This document shows positions 12,389 to 24,225 of a stretch of 64,000 bases of DNA, one piece after another. The stretch spans positions 90,081-154,080 of the forward strand of contig NW_025407842.1 in assembly GCF_003324165.1 (NCBI RefSeq), given 5' to 3'. Each line of letters begins with the position of its first letter. Positions within the stretch are counted from its first letter, which is position 1. The position numbers were made by a program, and so were the translations under genes. The notes under the pieces were generated by a model. It was not told the origin of the DNA. It was given only the letters and a program-made list of their open reading frames with translations, and searched no databases. This stretch comes from Naegleria lovaniensis. Taxonomy: Eukaryota; Heterolobosea; Eutetramitea; Acrasida; Naegleriidae.

Positions 12389-14103
12389 ATGTCGGAAATG
12401 AATCAATCAGAACCATCCAATAATTCTAATCATCATCATCACAAGGATGGTCATCATCAGGACACAACCACTGAAAAGCAACAAAAGAATGAAACCATTT
12501 GGCAACTACTTCATTATCAGATGAAACCAAGTGGTTAACTCTGAGTCAGAGAATTCGGGAAACTGATATGCCCATGATCAATAAGATTGGTGGAATTATT
12601 TCCGAAGTGAATCATTCTCTTCAACAGCAACATAATAAGGACAGTTCATCCGATTTGGTGTATAGCCTTTGTCAAGGAATGGTTTATTTCAAACCTCCGG
12701 AACAAGCTCTTCAAACGCTCTTACAACATCAATTGATGAATAGTTGTAATACATTGGGATCAGAATTTGGTTTTATTCATAATTATTGTGAACATGATTT
12801 TGGACGAAGAGTTGTGAGAGAAAAGGTCAAGGAAAAATTACGACACATTAACAAGTTGGAACAAGTGGATGTGGTCTTGACGAGTGGTGCGAATCAGGGT
12901 TTTGTGAGCGTCTTACTCTCATTGTGTGATGTTGGAGATTCATGTTTATTGTTTGGACCTTATTATTTTAATCATTATATGGCCTTGCAAATGTTTGGAG
13001 TGAAGGTAAGTATGGTGTTTTCGATTGTTTTTTGACAATTAAATTTAACTATGTATTCAATCACACAACACATGAATGCAGCCAGTGATATTTGATTGTC
13101 ACGAATGTGATGGCTATCAACCAGGTTGTGGACATTGTGATGACATGAGCCGTTTTACAGAATTTTTCGAAAATTTAATGAAACAGCAAGAAAATCAACG
13201 CAACAAATTGAAAATGGTTGTTGTGACCACACCATGTAATCCAACTGGTGCCGTCTACACACAATATCAAATCGATACAATCAGTCAGTTATGTGCAAAA
13301 TATGGTGTGTGGATGGTTTGTGATGAAACTTATGAATATTTCATTTACAATGATACCAGTGTGGAACAACAGCAGCAACCAAATGCCACATCTACAAAAA
13401 CTTGTTATCATTACACACCTCAAGGAGATCACATTATTCATCTTTATAGCTTTAGCAAAGCATTCAGTATACCAGGTTGGAGATTAGGTTATATTGCATA
13501 TCCAAGCTCAAATACTGAACTAGCTCTACATTTAAACAAGATTCAGGACACTGTTGTCATTTCATCACCTGTGGTTTCACAACAACTTGCATTCTGTATA
13601 CTCGACATGGAAGACTTTGGAAAGCCATGGGCTGAAGAGAAAATCTCAACTCTCAAACACAATAGAAAAGCCATTTGGGAAGCTATTCATGATTTGTGTC
13701 AACTTGAAAAGATGCCAGAAGGTGCCATTTACTATTGGGCAACCTTTCCAAACTTCCTCAATCAAGAACATGTCACAATGGAAAAAGAATTTCAAGTCAT
13801 TGAGTGGCTCATTCGAAAGGTAATTATATTACAAATGAATTTATATAATTTATATGTAATAATGAATACTATATGATATTTGAACATGGAATGCGTCCAC
13901 AACAGCACAAAGTCGCCGTTCTTCCTGGAAGCTGTTTCGGAAAGCCAGGAGGTTTCCGAATTAGCTATGCCAACGTGAGTCATCAAGTTTGTGAAATTGC
14001 AGCATCTCGATTGAAAAGCGCACTTCAAGAACTTGCCAATGGTCAATTTGAAAAAGATGATCTCGATCAATATGTTAAAACTTTTAAAAACATGAAATTT
14101 TAA
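12389..14103 (+). CDS. Class I/II PLP-dependent aminotransferase
   Basis: There are three exons: 12389-13005, 13082-13819 and 13906-14103. Both introns are in phase 0. Motifs of fold-type I aminotransferases are clear: SGANQGF in the cofactor region, TTPCNPTGAVY, VCDETYEYF with the Asp that contacts the pyridine ring, LYSFSKAFSIPGWRLGY with the Schiff-base Lys, and GGFRISYAN with the Arg that binds the substrate carboxylate. The substrate cannot be read from sequence; aromatic, aspartate or kynurenine/methionine-type enzymes all fit. The ATG at 12389 follows seven A and opens a His-rich leader. One C seems missing near 12495: adding it joins the leader to the enzyme frame and gives 517 residues. 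Without it the enzyme frame has no ATG upstream of the first motif. Confidence 0.9.
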
Positions 14104-14360
14104 TTACATTGCCAACAACTGTCACTGATCGATATGCCAGGTTAGACTTTGACGGTCCAAGATATGATGGAGGAATTACCACTCTAATATTGAGACTCTT
14201 TTCCACGTGTTACTCTGCGAATGACATGGGTCTACCAGCGTTCAAGAGTGGCCTGGAATTCCTTTTGTGGGTACTCCAAAAATTATCCAATACACTGGAT
14301 TGAATGAGTGTAAACCAAGTTACTTCTGTGGATGACAAGTCAATGGTAGTATACTTTTCA

Positions 14361-17300
14361 CTAATTATTCAATGCTAGTAAACTTGTAAATCTTGCCTCA
14401 GATTCCAAAACTTTTTCATAGACTGTGAGTGAATCGAGTAATTTTTCTGCGAGCTCAGAAGGAGATAATCTTTCATCGACAAGGTTTTCAATGATTCTTT
14501 CAGTTCCCAAAAGTGGTGCATTGGACATTGGAATACTCGTTTCCATGCCATGAGGATAAAACGAAGGAGGATGTGAGTAGTCCCAATAGTTCAGTAGTGG
14601 AACATGTTGTTGATTGAAAGTTTGAGAGGTGTAATAATAATTCTGTTCATCATTTCGAGGTGAAGAAAGGTTAGGATACATCTCCTCAGGACCGTAAGAA
14701 TGAGTTTCACACTGATCTCGGTGACATGCATTCTCCTCCCTTCTTCGTCTTTCTCGAAATCATATTCAATGGTGACTTGTGGATAGGTTTGAATTCCAAC
14801 ATGAGTTCCACTCTCATTTTGACACTTCGCATTTGGAGAACTCGAATTTTGGTTCTCTTGTGTTGAGTGATTTTGCTTGTTCTGCAATTGTTGTTGCATT
14901 CTCTCCTTTCGTTCTTGCTTCAACGTGGCCAATTCTTGTTTGACTTTTTCTTTTCGTCTTTTTCGTTCCAATAATTCTTCTTGTTTCTTCTTTTCTCTTA
15001 TTGTGCTTATAATGTTAAACGGGTCATCTTGAGTGACTTCTGCTGGATTGAGAAGTGATATTAACTTTTTCGTGTGTTTCTCCTTCTTCTTCTTGTTGGG
15101 ATGAGTTTCTTGTTTTTTCATGAGTGAAAAGACCATCTTTTTGATTTCATCTTTCTTTGTGTAAAATTCATTAGAAAATGATGCCTCTGACGATTGATCG
15201 TCATCTTCAATAGTGAGCGTTTTGCAAGATTCAAGAGGTTGAACAGGAATTGATTGTTTGATTTCAGAATGGTTGTTGTCATGATCATTTTCTGAAATGG
15301 TGAGTGGAGTTGGAATTGATTGGAGAATTTCACAACTGTCATTCATTTCTTTCGATTGAATTTCGTGTATGGTTTGTGTTGTTGTCTCAAAGTCCTGTGG
15401 AATGAGCTTGCTCGATGGCTTCTTTTGTAATAATAAACGTGGAGACTTCTTAACTGAAGAATTGCTTGGAATTGACAATTGTTCATCCAATGCTCTTGGA
15501 TGATTCTGTGAAATTTCCTTCTCTTGTTCTGCGAAGAATGTTTTCTCCTTCGTGAGATTGATGATTGTTTCTTGTTCTTCTTTTCATGTTTGAGAGTTTC
15601 TTCACTTTCACAATGACAAGTGTATCCGTCATGGAAGAATCTGACACATCTTCGACATGGATCGACGATGAAGGACGTGACAATGACAGTTCTGGATGGT
15701 TGGTATCGGCCCAAAAGCTTGTCGCTCAACTTGTTCTCTCAGCTTTGCATCATTGAAGAGATTCTTCTTTTTAGGTGCAGTGAAACTTGCAAATTCAATT
15801 TCTGAATCTTCATTGTTCCCTTGAGCCAATTTGTCATTTTCTTCAATGCTGTCCACTGTCGAATGCTCATATGGAGGTCACTTTTAGGTAAAAGTCCAAA
15901 CCTCAATTGAGCACGTTCAAAATATTCAATCCTACATGAAGGTTGTTCTTGATCATGTTCCAATGAGATGGTTTCAGGTAGGTGTTTGTTCTCTGGCTGA
16001 CCATTCATCACAAGAGAATGTGATTCGTTCTTTTTTTCATCTCCAAACATGTTGGGTGTTTCTGGTTTGTGATTTGTCTCAGAATGAGTCTGAGAATTGA
16101 TCTCCTCTGAAACTTGTATTTCTTTCGAACTTGTTTTTCGTGACAAATTCATAATCAACGATTGAATCGCTGTTGAAAAATTATTGTTGCTACTTGAACA
16201 ATTGTTCAGGACGGGTCTATCTGATTTGGAGATTATATCTGGTTGCTGAAATTCTTGATTCTCTGAAATATTCAATTTAGAGAATGATTCGTTTGCTGGT
16301 AATGTTGGATTAGATACCTGTTCTTTCTGACTCGGTTGTTGTTTTGCTGCTGCTATCAACGACAATGCTTCTTCGATAATTTTTCTTCTGTGTTCATCTT
16401 GTTCCTTAGACGTCGTGTTGTTGTTGACCTCCGAGTCGATACGTTCTCCATCTTGTTGAATGACTGAATTTGTCACCTTAAAACAATACTTGTCACTCTT
16501 ACTCTTATATGTTTTGGGGTCAAGATCTGACAACTTGGCAGGTGCTGACCAATTAGACCATGTCGAATCCTCACTTTGTTCATCACTTTCTCGTAGTTTG
16601 AAATGTGACATGTGAAGATCAAGTTTCAAGTGGTGCATTTCTCGTCGTTTCTTTTCTAAGGCAATTTTTTTAGCAAGTCTGCGTTCTGCCATAATTTTCT
16701 CGTGATCTTCGGCGAGTTTTTCTCGCACTTTCTTACCATATTCCTTAACTCGTTTTCGAGGATCCATGACTTGATGAGATGATTTTTCTTCTTGTTCCAA
16801 TTGTTTTTTCAAAAATTCTGGCATTTCTGGTTTGTTTTTCGAAGAGGATACAGTCTTTTCTTTTGAAGCATTCTCTCTAAGCTCCTTAAAAACATCGTGT
16901 ACGTATTCGTCAAGTTTTTGAGTAATTCTTTTCGGCGCTTCTTGTTGTTGACAATTTCTTGTTTTTGTTCTTCCTGTTTTTTACGATCTCGTTCTTGTTT
17001 CATTTTCATAAATTCTTTCACCTTTTCTTCATCATAGGGTTTTTTCCTTGCAAGGTAGTAAGGAGTGACCACAGTCGACTCTTGCCGTTGTTTTGATAGT
17101 TTTTCTTCTTGTGCCTTTTTTCGTTTCATGTATTCTTTAATCTCTTGTTCATTGTAAGGTTTTTGTCTTTTCTGATAATACGGTGTGTAATCATATTCTT
17201 GTACTGTTGAAAATGGTTTTTTCTGATCTGATTTTTTAGGAGGTGTTTGGGATTTGGTACAAGTTGAGTTTTTGGAGCTGAGAGCGAAATTTTACATGTT

Positions 17301-17878
17301 GAATCTTTGATGTTAACATCCCTACTACTTGTCGAAGATGAATTTAAGATTGTTGAATGATTCAGGTCAGTTTCTGTTTTGTGTTGAGACGTAGTGGTTG
17401 TTAAATGTTCTTGACAAGTGGCAGTTCGTGAAATGATATTTTGTGTTGATAATTGAATTTTTGCAGAATCTTGTTCCTCTTCATCGTGATGATCCTCAAA
17501 ATCTTCAAACGATTCGTCTTCCTCTTCCAAAACATGAGACGATGTATTGGTCACAATTTTTTCCTCTGATTGATTTACATTTTCCTGTATTGTTGCTACA
17601 GCTATGATATGATCGGACTCTTTCGATGGATGATGAAATTCTTTAGAATTTTGAACTTCATCATCATCATAGATGTTTCCATAAATATCATCTCCGAATG
17701 ATGAAGGATATTCTTGTTGTTGTTGGTGTACTTCTTCATCATCATTCATTGAGGATGGAATATAAATTGGTTCATCCAAATGTTCTTCATGATTAGGTTC
17801 ATGAAATGATTCATGCTCGTCGTTATACTCCTCTTCGGGTTCATAATTTTCAAAACTGTCGTCCTCAAAGTCTTCCAT
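14361..17878 (-). CDS. Acidic coiled-coil protein with KPY repeats, frame-broken
   Basis: This stretch on one strand codes in several frames in turn: 17878-about 17270, about 17270-16880, about 16880-15880, then shorter pieces down to 14361. The N-terminal part is very acidic (Asp, Glu, His), starting MEDFEDDSFENYEPEEE. Next come related basic repeats built on PYYxxRxKPYxExxxKEFMKxK, followed by long charged helices (RKRVKEYGKKVREKLAEDHEKI), Ser/Asn-rich linkers and another helix (KKQEELLERKRRKEKVKQEL). I do not recognise the family; repeats of this kind occur in centrosomal and ciliary coiled-coil proteins, but that is only a resemblance. About six or seven frame steps are needed over 3.5 kb. 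They may be assembly errors at homopolymers or a decaying gene. Exact exon ends are not given for that reason. Confidence 0.55.
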
Positions 17879-18408
17879 CCCGAATCTTCTTGTTGACTGT
17901 ACAGTTCGATCAATAATTTAAAAATTGTTTTTGAAAAATGTTTGAGATGGCGGGAAATTTTGGCGCCCTAGCAATAATTCCTTCTGATGAATCTCAGTTT
18001 CTGAACGAGAAGCTGTTGTTTAATTAAATGGCTTTGTGCATGCTTTTCGATATTTGTTTTTGGGAATTAGAATGAAGGGTGTTGTTTGACAGCGGTTGAG
18101 AAGGCAGTGCTGATTGTATTTTTGTTTGATAAAACTCAACAAACAACAAATCTTTCTTTAAGTTTCAACGCTGGATATTTTACGTTGCTGTTTATTCAAA
18201 CGCAATACAAAGGGGTATGTTTATGAGATAGATAACAATAACAAGAAACCCTCACTAAGCGCACGTTTGGAGAACTATTATTGGGCACACTTGATTTGTT
18301 CTGTTTCGATTGTAAACAATAAATGAGTTTGGTTAAGCATAAGAATAAATTACAAAATATTTATTTTCACGAAAATTCAACTCTCACACTTGTTTTCCTT
18401 AACATGAC
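17879..18408. other. Intergenic spacer
   Basis: This AT-rich spacer of 530 nt lies between the start of the coiled-coil gene and the stop of the ADP-ribosylglycohydrolase gene, both leftward. I see no gene or repeat in it. Confidence 0.5.
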
Positions 18409-19794
18409 TCAATCTTCATACATACTTGCTGACCACAAATGATTCGCATATTTCTCCACTGTCTCACGTTGCATTAAATCATGAATCATGGCTTGTGGAA
18501 TATTTTCTGGATAATACGCTCCCATGAGTGGTCCTGTAATCGCTCCATATGTGTCTGCATCTGCACCAATCATGACCACAAAAACTATGGACTCAAATCC
18601 TTTGGGCTGTTTTTCGAATGGCCATTTGGGTAAATGAGAAGGTGCTGGAATGGGTGTGAAATTGGTGTAGTCGTCTTGTCGTGTGGAGCGTGAATGATAC
18701 AGAGCCCATAATGCAATTTTCAAACTTAAAATACTCCATCCACTCACATTCTTGTAATTGTATTCATATGGCTCGAATGTTTCAAAATCTTGTAATTCAT
18801 TTACAAGTTTTGTTTCTGCCATTTCGAGAGCAATTTTTCCACCATTCACTCGAACCCATTCAGTCAACACTGAATGATATTTTGTCACAGATCCAGTTTC
18901 CACTTTCTGATACAAATATTTGGATTTAAACTCAAACCATTCACCAGTGTGGCCTTTCAATAATTCTGAAATTGTTTTTGATGTAGGATATTCGAGTGGT
19001 AAATTGTTATTGTGAGCTTGCAATGCTTTGTGAATTAAAATGGTATGAATAATACATGGAAGTACCGCCTCAAATGAATAATGTGTTATGATCGAATGTA
19101 AAATAGTCCATTCCAAAGCTTGCATCATGTCACTGGTCAACAATGGAATGACCCCATTTCTCATTAACGCTCCATTCGCAGGTTTTGACTCGTTTTCATT
19201 AAATAATTCTAAACTTCCTCTGTACCAACCATTTTCATCACAATTTTGATCCAAATACTTCTTGGTTTTCAATAACGCTTGTCGAGTTGTGAATCCAACA
19301 TCTTTCGGATCTGTGTCAAGCCATTCCAAATATTGTTGAGTGACATGTTTTGGATCGAATTGTGACTTGAGCAAGTAAAAACTTTTGACAATACAAAGCG
19401 CCATCTTTGGAAATTGTTGTTTCAGTGTTTACAGTCCATTTCATGTATTAAATGTCGTCATTTACGAAAATTTTTTGTTGATCACCACACAAATGAGAAA
19501 CAATTTGTTTGGATTATAAAATATCAAACCTACATCACCATCATCGGTGGATTCACCCTTCTTCCAAGTAAAATTGCTTTGTAATTGAAAAGGCCATCCA
19601 GTACTTTCTTTCGAAATTAATTTCGGAACCTCAAGTTTTGGATGTTTAAATTCACTGGTTGAGCCTAAACAATCTCCAATGAGCAATCCATATAATACAG
19701 CTCTTTTTCTTGAGCTTTCGGAATTGGAAAAATCAACACATGATGGTTGACCTTCTGATGGTTGAATGCTGCTGGCACCAGTTGTTGTCAACAT
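18409..19794 (-). CDS. ADP-ribosylglycohydrolase family protein (DraG-like)
   Basis: Exon 1 is 19794-19534 and exon 2 is 19404-18409. The intron is in phase 0 and exon 2 happens to begin with an ATG codon, so exon 1 could easily be missed. Exon 1 has the N-terminal family motif GLLIGDCLGSTSEF and ends in STDDGD. Exon 2 gives PANGALMRNGVIPLL and GADADTYGAITGPLMGAYY; the paired Asp residues of these two ends bind the two magnesium ions of the family. The predicted role is removal of ADP-ribose from proteins or from free O-acetyl-ADP-ribose. The start at 19794 follows seven A; the open frame extends to 19851 but that Met lacks the context. The total is 418 residues, with all key Asp residues in place except that the usual DDT is DDG. 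Confidence 0.88.
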
Positions 19795-20097
19795 TTTTTT
19801 ACAATGTCGGGCAGTTTGAAAACACCAAAAGAAAGATACGTTGATGTTCAATGTTCATAGTTTAGCACTTTCAACATTGCTGTCTACCTTAATGAACTTT
19901 TTGAATTTTCAGACATGAATTCTCATGAAGAGAAACAAGTGAACTCCTTCGCTCGCATTAATTTTTCAAAAAGAAACAAATTTTAAAAATTCGTGATGAT
20001 TGTTTTGGAGTGATTCGCGTGTTTTTTCCGTTAAATTATTTATTGATTTTAAAATTTATCTCTTCATCATTGTTGTTGGCAGCCATTACATCGTAGT
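19795..20097. other. Divergent promoter region
   Basis: This spacer of about 300 nt lies between the divergent ADP-ribosylglycohydrolase and kinase genes. I see no gene in it. Confidence 0.5.
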
Positions 20098-22500
20098 ATG
20101 AACCAACAACAACCACATCCTTGCAATCCAAATGAGCAGAAACAAGTTGTACATTCTCATCCTCTCGGAAATAACAACAACATCATTCCTGTTGATGATT
20201 ATTTTCATCATCCACCTCACTCTCATGCCCATGTACCACTTGTTTCGGTTCCTACCTATTGCTCTCATCAGACCATACCTACCACCACGATGGTTCATAG
20301 TACAAGCTCAATTCAAGAGCAGCAGCAACCACTCCCACAGCAACAACAACCTCTATTCATCGGCAACGTTTCATATCCAATAATTTCCAACAATAACATT
20401 CCATCGTTCAATTGTTCATCGTGTCCCACGTCGGGAATCCCATCATCATCCCCTCTTATGAACCATGAAGACTCTTCTCATTATTACGGTCATCAACATC
20501 TTAAAAAACGTAAATTGAGTACCAATCATCATCACCATGATCACAGTGTAAAATCACCTTCATTATCGCCGTCTCCTGAACCAACTTCCCTAGCCTCTAC
20601 CCTTCCCAATAACAATCCTAGCACTTCTTCCAATTTATATCACAATTCAAATAATAATAATAATTTATATGGCCACATTCCGACCTCTCTTGCTAATGGC
20701 TCAATTCATCAAATTTCATCAAAAGTCACAACACCATCCAGCAGCGGTCTTGACGTTCCTCGAAACACAAATATTGGAAGCTCCACAACAAGCCCTTCCT
20801 ATGAAGTTGAAAGCATTCCGACCCGACTATTCATGGGTGAGCAAGTTCGTGTTCGAATTTGCGAAATTCCAACCATTCTACATCAATTTCAAAGCATGTG
20901 TCAAAGTGGTGACCACATTCATCATGCTGTTTCGCTCGAAAATTTAACAATTTGCTTTCAGAAAGAGGGTTTATTTAACATTCAAATTCCATGCCAATTA
21001 GAAGGTGCGGATTGCATTGTTTTCCGAGTGCCTGGCCGTGAGACATTTCTTCCATTCATGCAACAAGAAGGGAGTATCATCAATTCACAAAGAAGAAGCC
21101 CAATCCATTCATCTGCATTGCATCACTGTGCTGTGACCATATCTGCAAGAAACAGCATTCCGAACGGAGGAGATTGCCTCATGATACTCATGCATCAAGC
21201 TTGTTGTTCCATAGTATGTATGGAATCTTGCGACATGATCAATCTTGTAGGAGGTTGTTTTGGCCAAAACCCAAAACGATTACGAGACTTGTTGATACAA
21301 CTCAAAGAACGGTATGCAGAAGATTTTGGAGCCATGCTTCATGCAGAAGATGAACATCCTCTTACTGAACCATTTAGATCTTTTTTGAAAATTGTGGCGG
21401 AAATTGGAAAAGGATCAAATGGTTTTGTTTATGTTGTCAAATCAAAGGCTCTCAACATGTCACATTTGGAAATACCATTCTGGATTTCAAGAAAATTAGC
21501 TCTCAAGCAATGTTTTTTTACAAATCCTGTAAAGGTTCAAGAATATGTGGCAATGGTAGGTTATATATTTTAAGAGAATTTGTTGAGGTAATTGATGAAA
21601 AATTCACTCACTTTTAAAAATATTGTGAAATTACATGTTGCATCCCACACAGCATCGTTCAATTATGGAAATTTCAAAAAATCCAGAGTCACACATTGTG
21701 GATATTTATGATGTACAAACAGTCCAAGTAGAGGAATCGAACACCCATGTAGTTGAAATGGTAATGCAAAAAATGGACTATGATTTATATTCATACACCA
21801 GACGTTATTTGAAAGGATCTCTCTCCCTGAATACTCTTAAAACTCTATTCTCAATTATCAAACAAACAGTGAGTGGTATTCTATCGATTCATATGGCTGG
21901 CTATTGTCATTTGGATATCAAGGAAGCAAATATCATGCTCAATAGAGACAAATTAGTTAAATTAATTGACTTTGATTTTTCTACTACATCCAATGCGGTA
22001 TTATCTGGTAAGCATGCTACTTCTTGTTGTTCGATCGATTGACGAAGACCTGTTTGCTATAATAATGATAAACAAACTCATAAGGGAGGAGAGGTACCAT
22101 ATTATATTTATCTCCAGAAATGGCTAATATTAAGGAGGTCACAAAACCTATTGACAAATGTGATGTTTGGAGTTTGGGAGTTGTCATTTTAAATATCATG
22201 AGAAAAGTCCAACAATTCAAAAAATATGATATTGTTAAAATTGCTTCCAAAGACATGCTTGTTGATGACGATCATACAGTATTCATTGTCGGTAATGCTA
22301 AGCAACAGAGCTCTGTGGACTCTCTTATTGAAAAAGTTTGTCTTCTCGATTCGTCATCATTCAGCAATGACTCGGAAGTTACTCGTTATATGCACGTAAT
22401 TTCTCAACTACTCACCAACATGCTCAAGCTTGATTATAATGAAAGATATTCTGTGAACGAGCTTTGGAATTATATGGAAAAAATGTCCAAAGAACTGTAG
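20098..22500 (+). CDS. Atypical protein kinase with long low-complexity N-terminus
   Basis: There are three exons: 20098-21555, 21653-22007 and 22094-22500. Phases match at both introns. The first 240 residues are rich in His, Asn, Gln, Ser and Pro. A folded region of unknown type follows (about 245-420). The kinase domain begins with GKGSNGFVY, then LALKQC holding the ATP lysine. The catalytic loop is HLDIKEANIM, so the usual Arg of HRD is Leu, and the DFG motif reads DFD. The activation segment ends in YLSPEM and DVWSLGVV is present. The catalytic Asp, Lys and Asn are all kept, so the enzyme may still be active, but it would not be controlled through the RD arginine. The total is about 739 residues. 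No close family is recognised. Confidence 0.83.
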
Positions 22501-22733
22501 AAAATACTATTGCAACCATACAAATTCTAGGAACTAATTTAATTAACCAGATCCGAAGGGTTGGATTCATTTACTCCATCGATTATTTTTGATCTTTCTA
22601 TCGGCCACTTCCAAAATCCTACCTATGAAATTCCTCATTAAGGTAGGTCAGTACAGAATCACGAAATTAAACAATGTCAAGAAATTTACATTTTCGAAAG
22701 AGATGTGCATGATATCTATATGAGACTATGAAC

Positions 22734-23829
22734 TCATTCAAAAGTGGCAACATGCATGTCATTGAAAAATTTTGCGTCACCTCCCCACCCACCAAACATG
22801 TACAACTTGTGGTTTAAAATGACGCAGCATGCACTTTCTCTCTTTGGAGGTGGGTTGATCTGCTTCAATAATTTCCATTCATTCGTGGATGTATTGAAAG
22901 AAAAGCATTCTCCAGAACATTCTGAACCAGCTGCTTTGTTCGTTTTGATAAGAACACGATTTGAAACGCTGAAACTTACTAAAACCGCCGTAAAGAAATA
23001 AGTATCCAGTTTCCTCATCCAACACACAAGAATGACGACCTCTCTTTGAGGGAATGTCGCCACTACATGTCAACAACTTCCACGTTTTTCTTTCACATCG
23101 TACACAAAGGTATCATTGTAACGACCACAACCTTAAAAGTATCTGTAAAATTCCCGTTTACAGAAGTTAACACTTACCCAATCCACAGGTCACTAAAAAT
23201 TGAGGCATTGATGGAATACTCCCCACCAACGTTATCAAACCTCCATATGACGATCTAGGCAAGGGTACATCTCCTTTCATAGAATTGACACATTCCCACT
23301 CATTCTTCTCAAAGTGATATCGATACATGTCACCATATTTCTTATTCCCAATTCCTCCATAGAGATACATGTATTTTCCAACGACAGCACAAGAGTGAGC
23401 GCTTCTTTCTGGCGGCGAACATGACGATGCATTGTTGGGCTTGAGTTGTTTCCATTCATCTTGTGCTACATCATATTCATAGAGATCATTGGTTTTACCC
23501 TCATTGGTCCAACCTCCAAAAACATACAACTTGTAATTCTTGACCACTTCGGTTGTACTGTCTTTGGGTGATAATGTTTGAATTTCTCTGCAACACAAAG
23601 AAGCCTTACATCTCCGAGAAGGGGCGTTCTCCATCGAAGCCTTCAACCACTCATTGCTCCTAGTATTGAAAATATACAATTCATTGTATCGTCTGGATCC
23701 GAGGCCACCAAACACTGCAAATCGATATTCATCAATGATGGTATGACTAATTCCACCTCCTGTGGGGAGATTATCTCCTTGTGTGCTGTAAGGAATGTGT
23801 TCCCATCTCAAGCTGAGTGGTGTTGACAT
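22734..23829 (-). CDS. Kelch-repeat beta-propeller protein
   Basis: There are three exons: 23829-23178, 23131-22980 and 22933-22734. The two introns are only 46 nt each. Kelch blades are regular, each with a GG pair and a spaced Tyr/Trp: AVFGGLGSRRYNELY...NEW, YVFGGWTNEGKTNDLYEYD...DEW, YLYGGIGNKKYGDMY...NEW, CGLGGCGRYNDTFVYDV, FLYGGF, and YMFGGWGGDAKFFNDM. Six blades in 334 residues form one closed propeller with no added domain. Such proteins act as binding platforms, for example with actin or ubiquitin ligases; no partner is visible. Near 23087 one A is missing from an A-run: with it, blade 4 joins to KTWKLLTCSG and the total becomes a whole number of codons. The start follows seven A. Confidence 0.87.
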
Positions 23830-24225
23830 TTTTTTAAATGAATAAGGAACGAATGATCGTGACCTTAACAGTAATGATAAGCGCAAGATGATTCTTATGC
23901 TGTCATTGATTCCGATACAAAACCACAACTGGCACAAGGACAAACTCTTTGCTGTCATTTCACGATGAAATCATACAAGGTTTCAAAATGAACATTGCAT
24001 TTATTAACAAATGGAATTCTGAAAACTTTTGCCTTGGTTGACAATGTGATCACAGGTACGATATCAATTCAAAACGATGGATATTGTGCATTTCTGAAAT
24101 AACAGTAGAATCAGAAGAAGACAAGAAGCGAAATAATAATAGCACAACGTCAATGATGAATATTCTTGCATCTGCATTTTAAAAAGCAGCTGCAATCACA
24201 ACCCAGACAGTGCAGATCAAAAAAA
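23830..24225. other. Divergent intergenic region
   Basis: This spacer of about 400 nt lies between the divergent kelch and F-box genes. It holds no convincing gene; an A-run precedes the F-box start. Confidence 0.5.

Noticed and set aside
12499-13005. TTG start for the aminotransferase
   Set aside because: A proper ATG after seven A lies at 12389 and joins in frame if one C is added near 12495, as in the other genes with one-base losses.
14109-14303. Rightward frame of 64 codons after the aminotransferase
   Set aside because: It begins just after the stop of the enzyme with no start context and no similarity.
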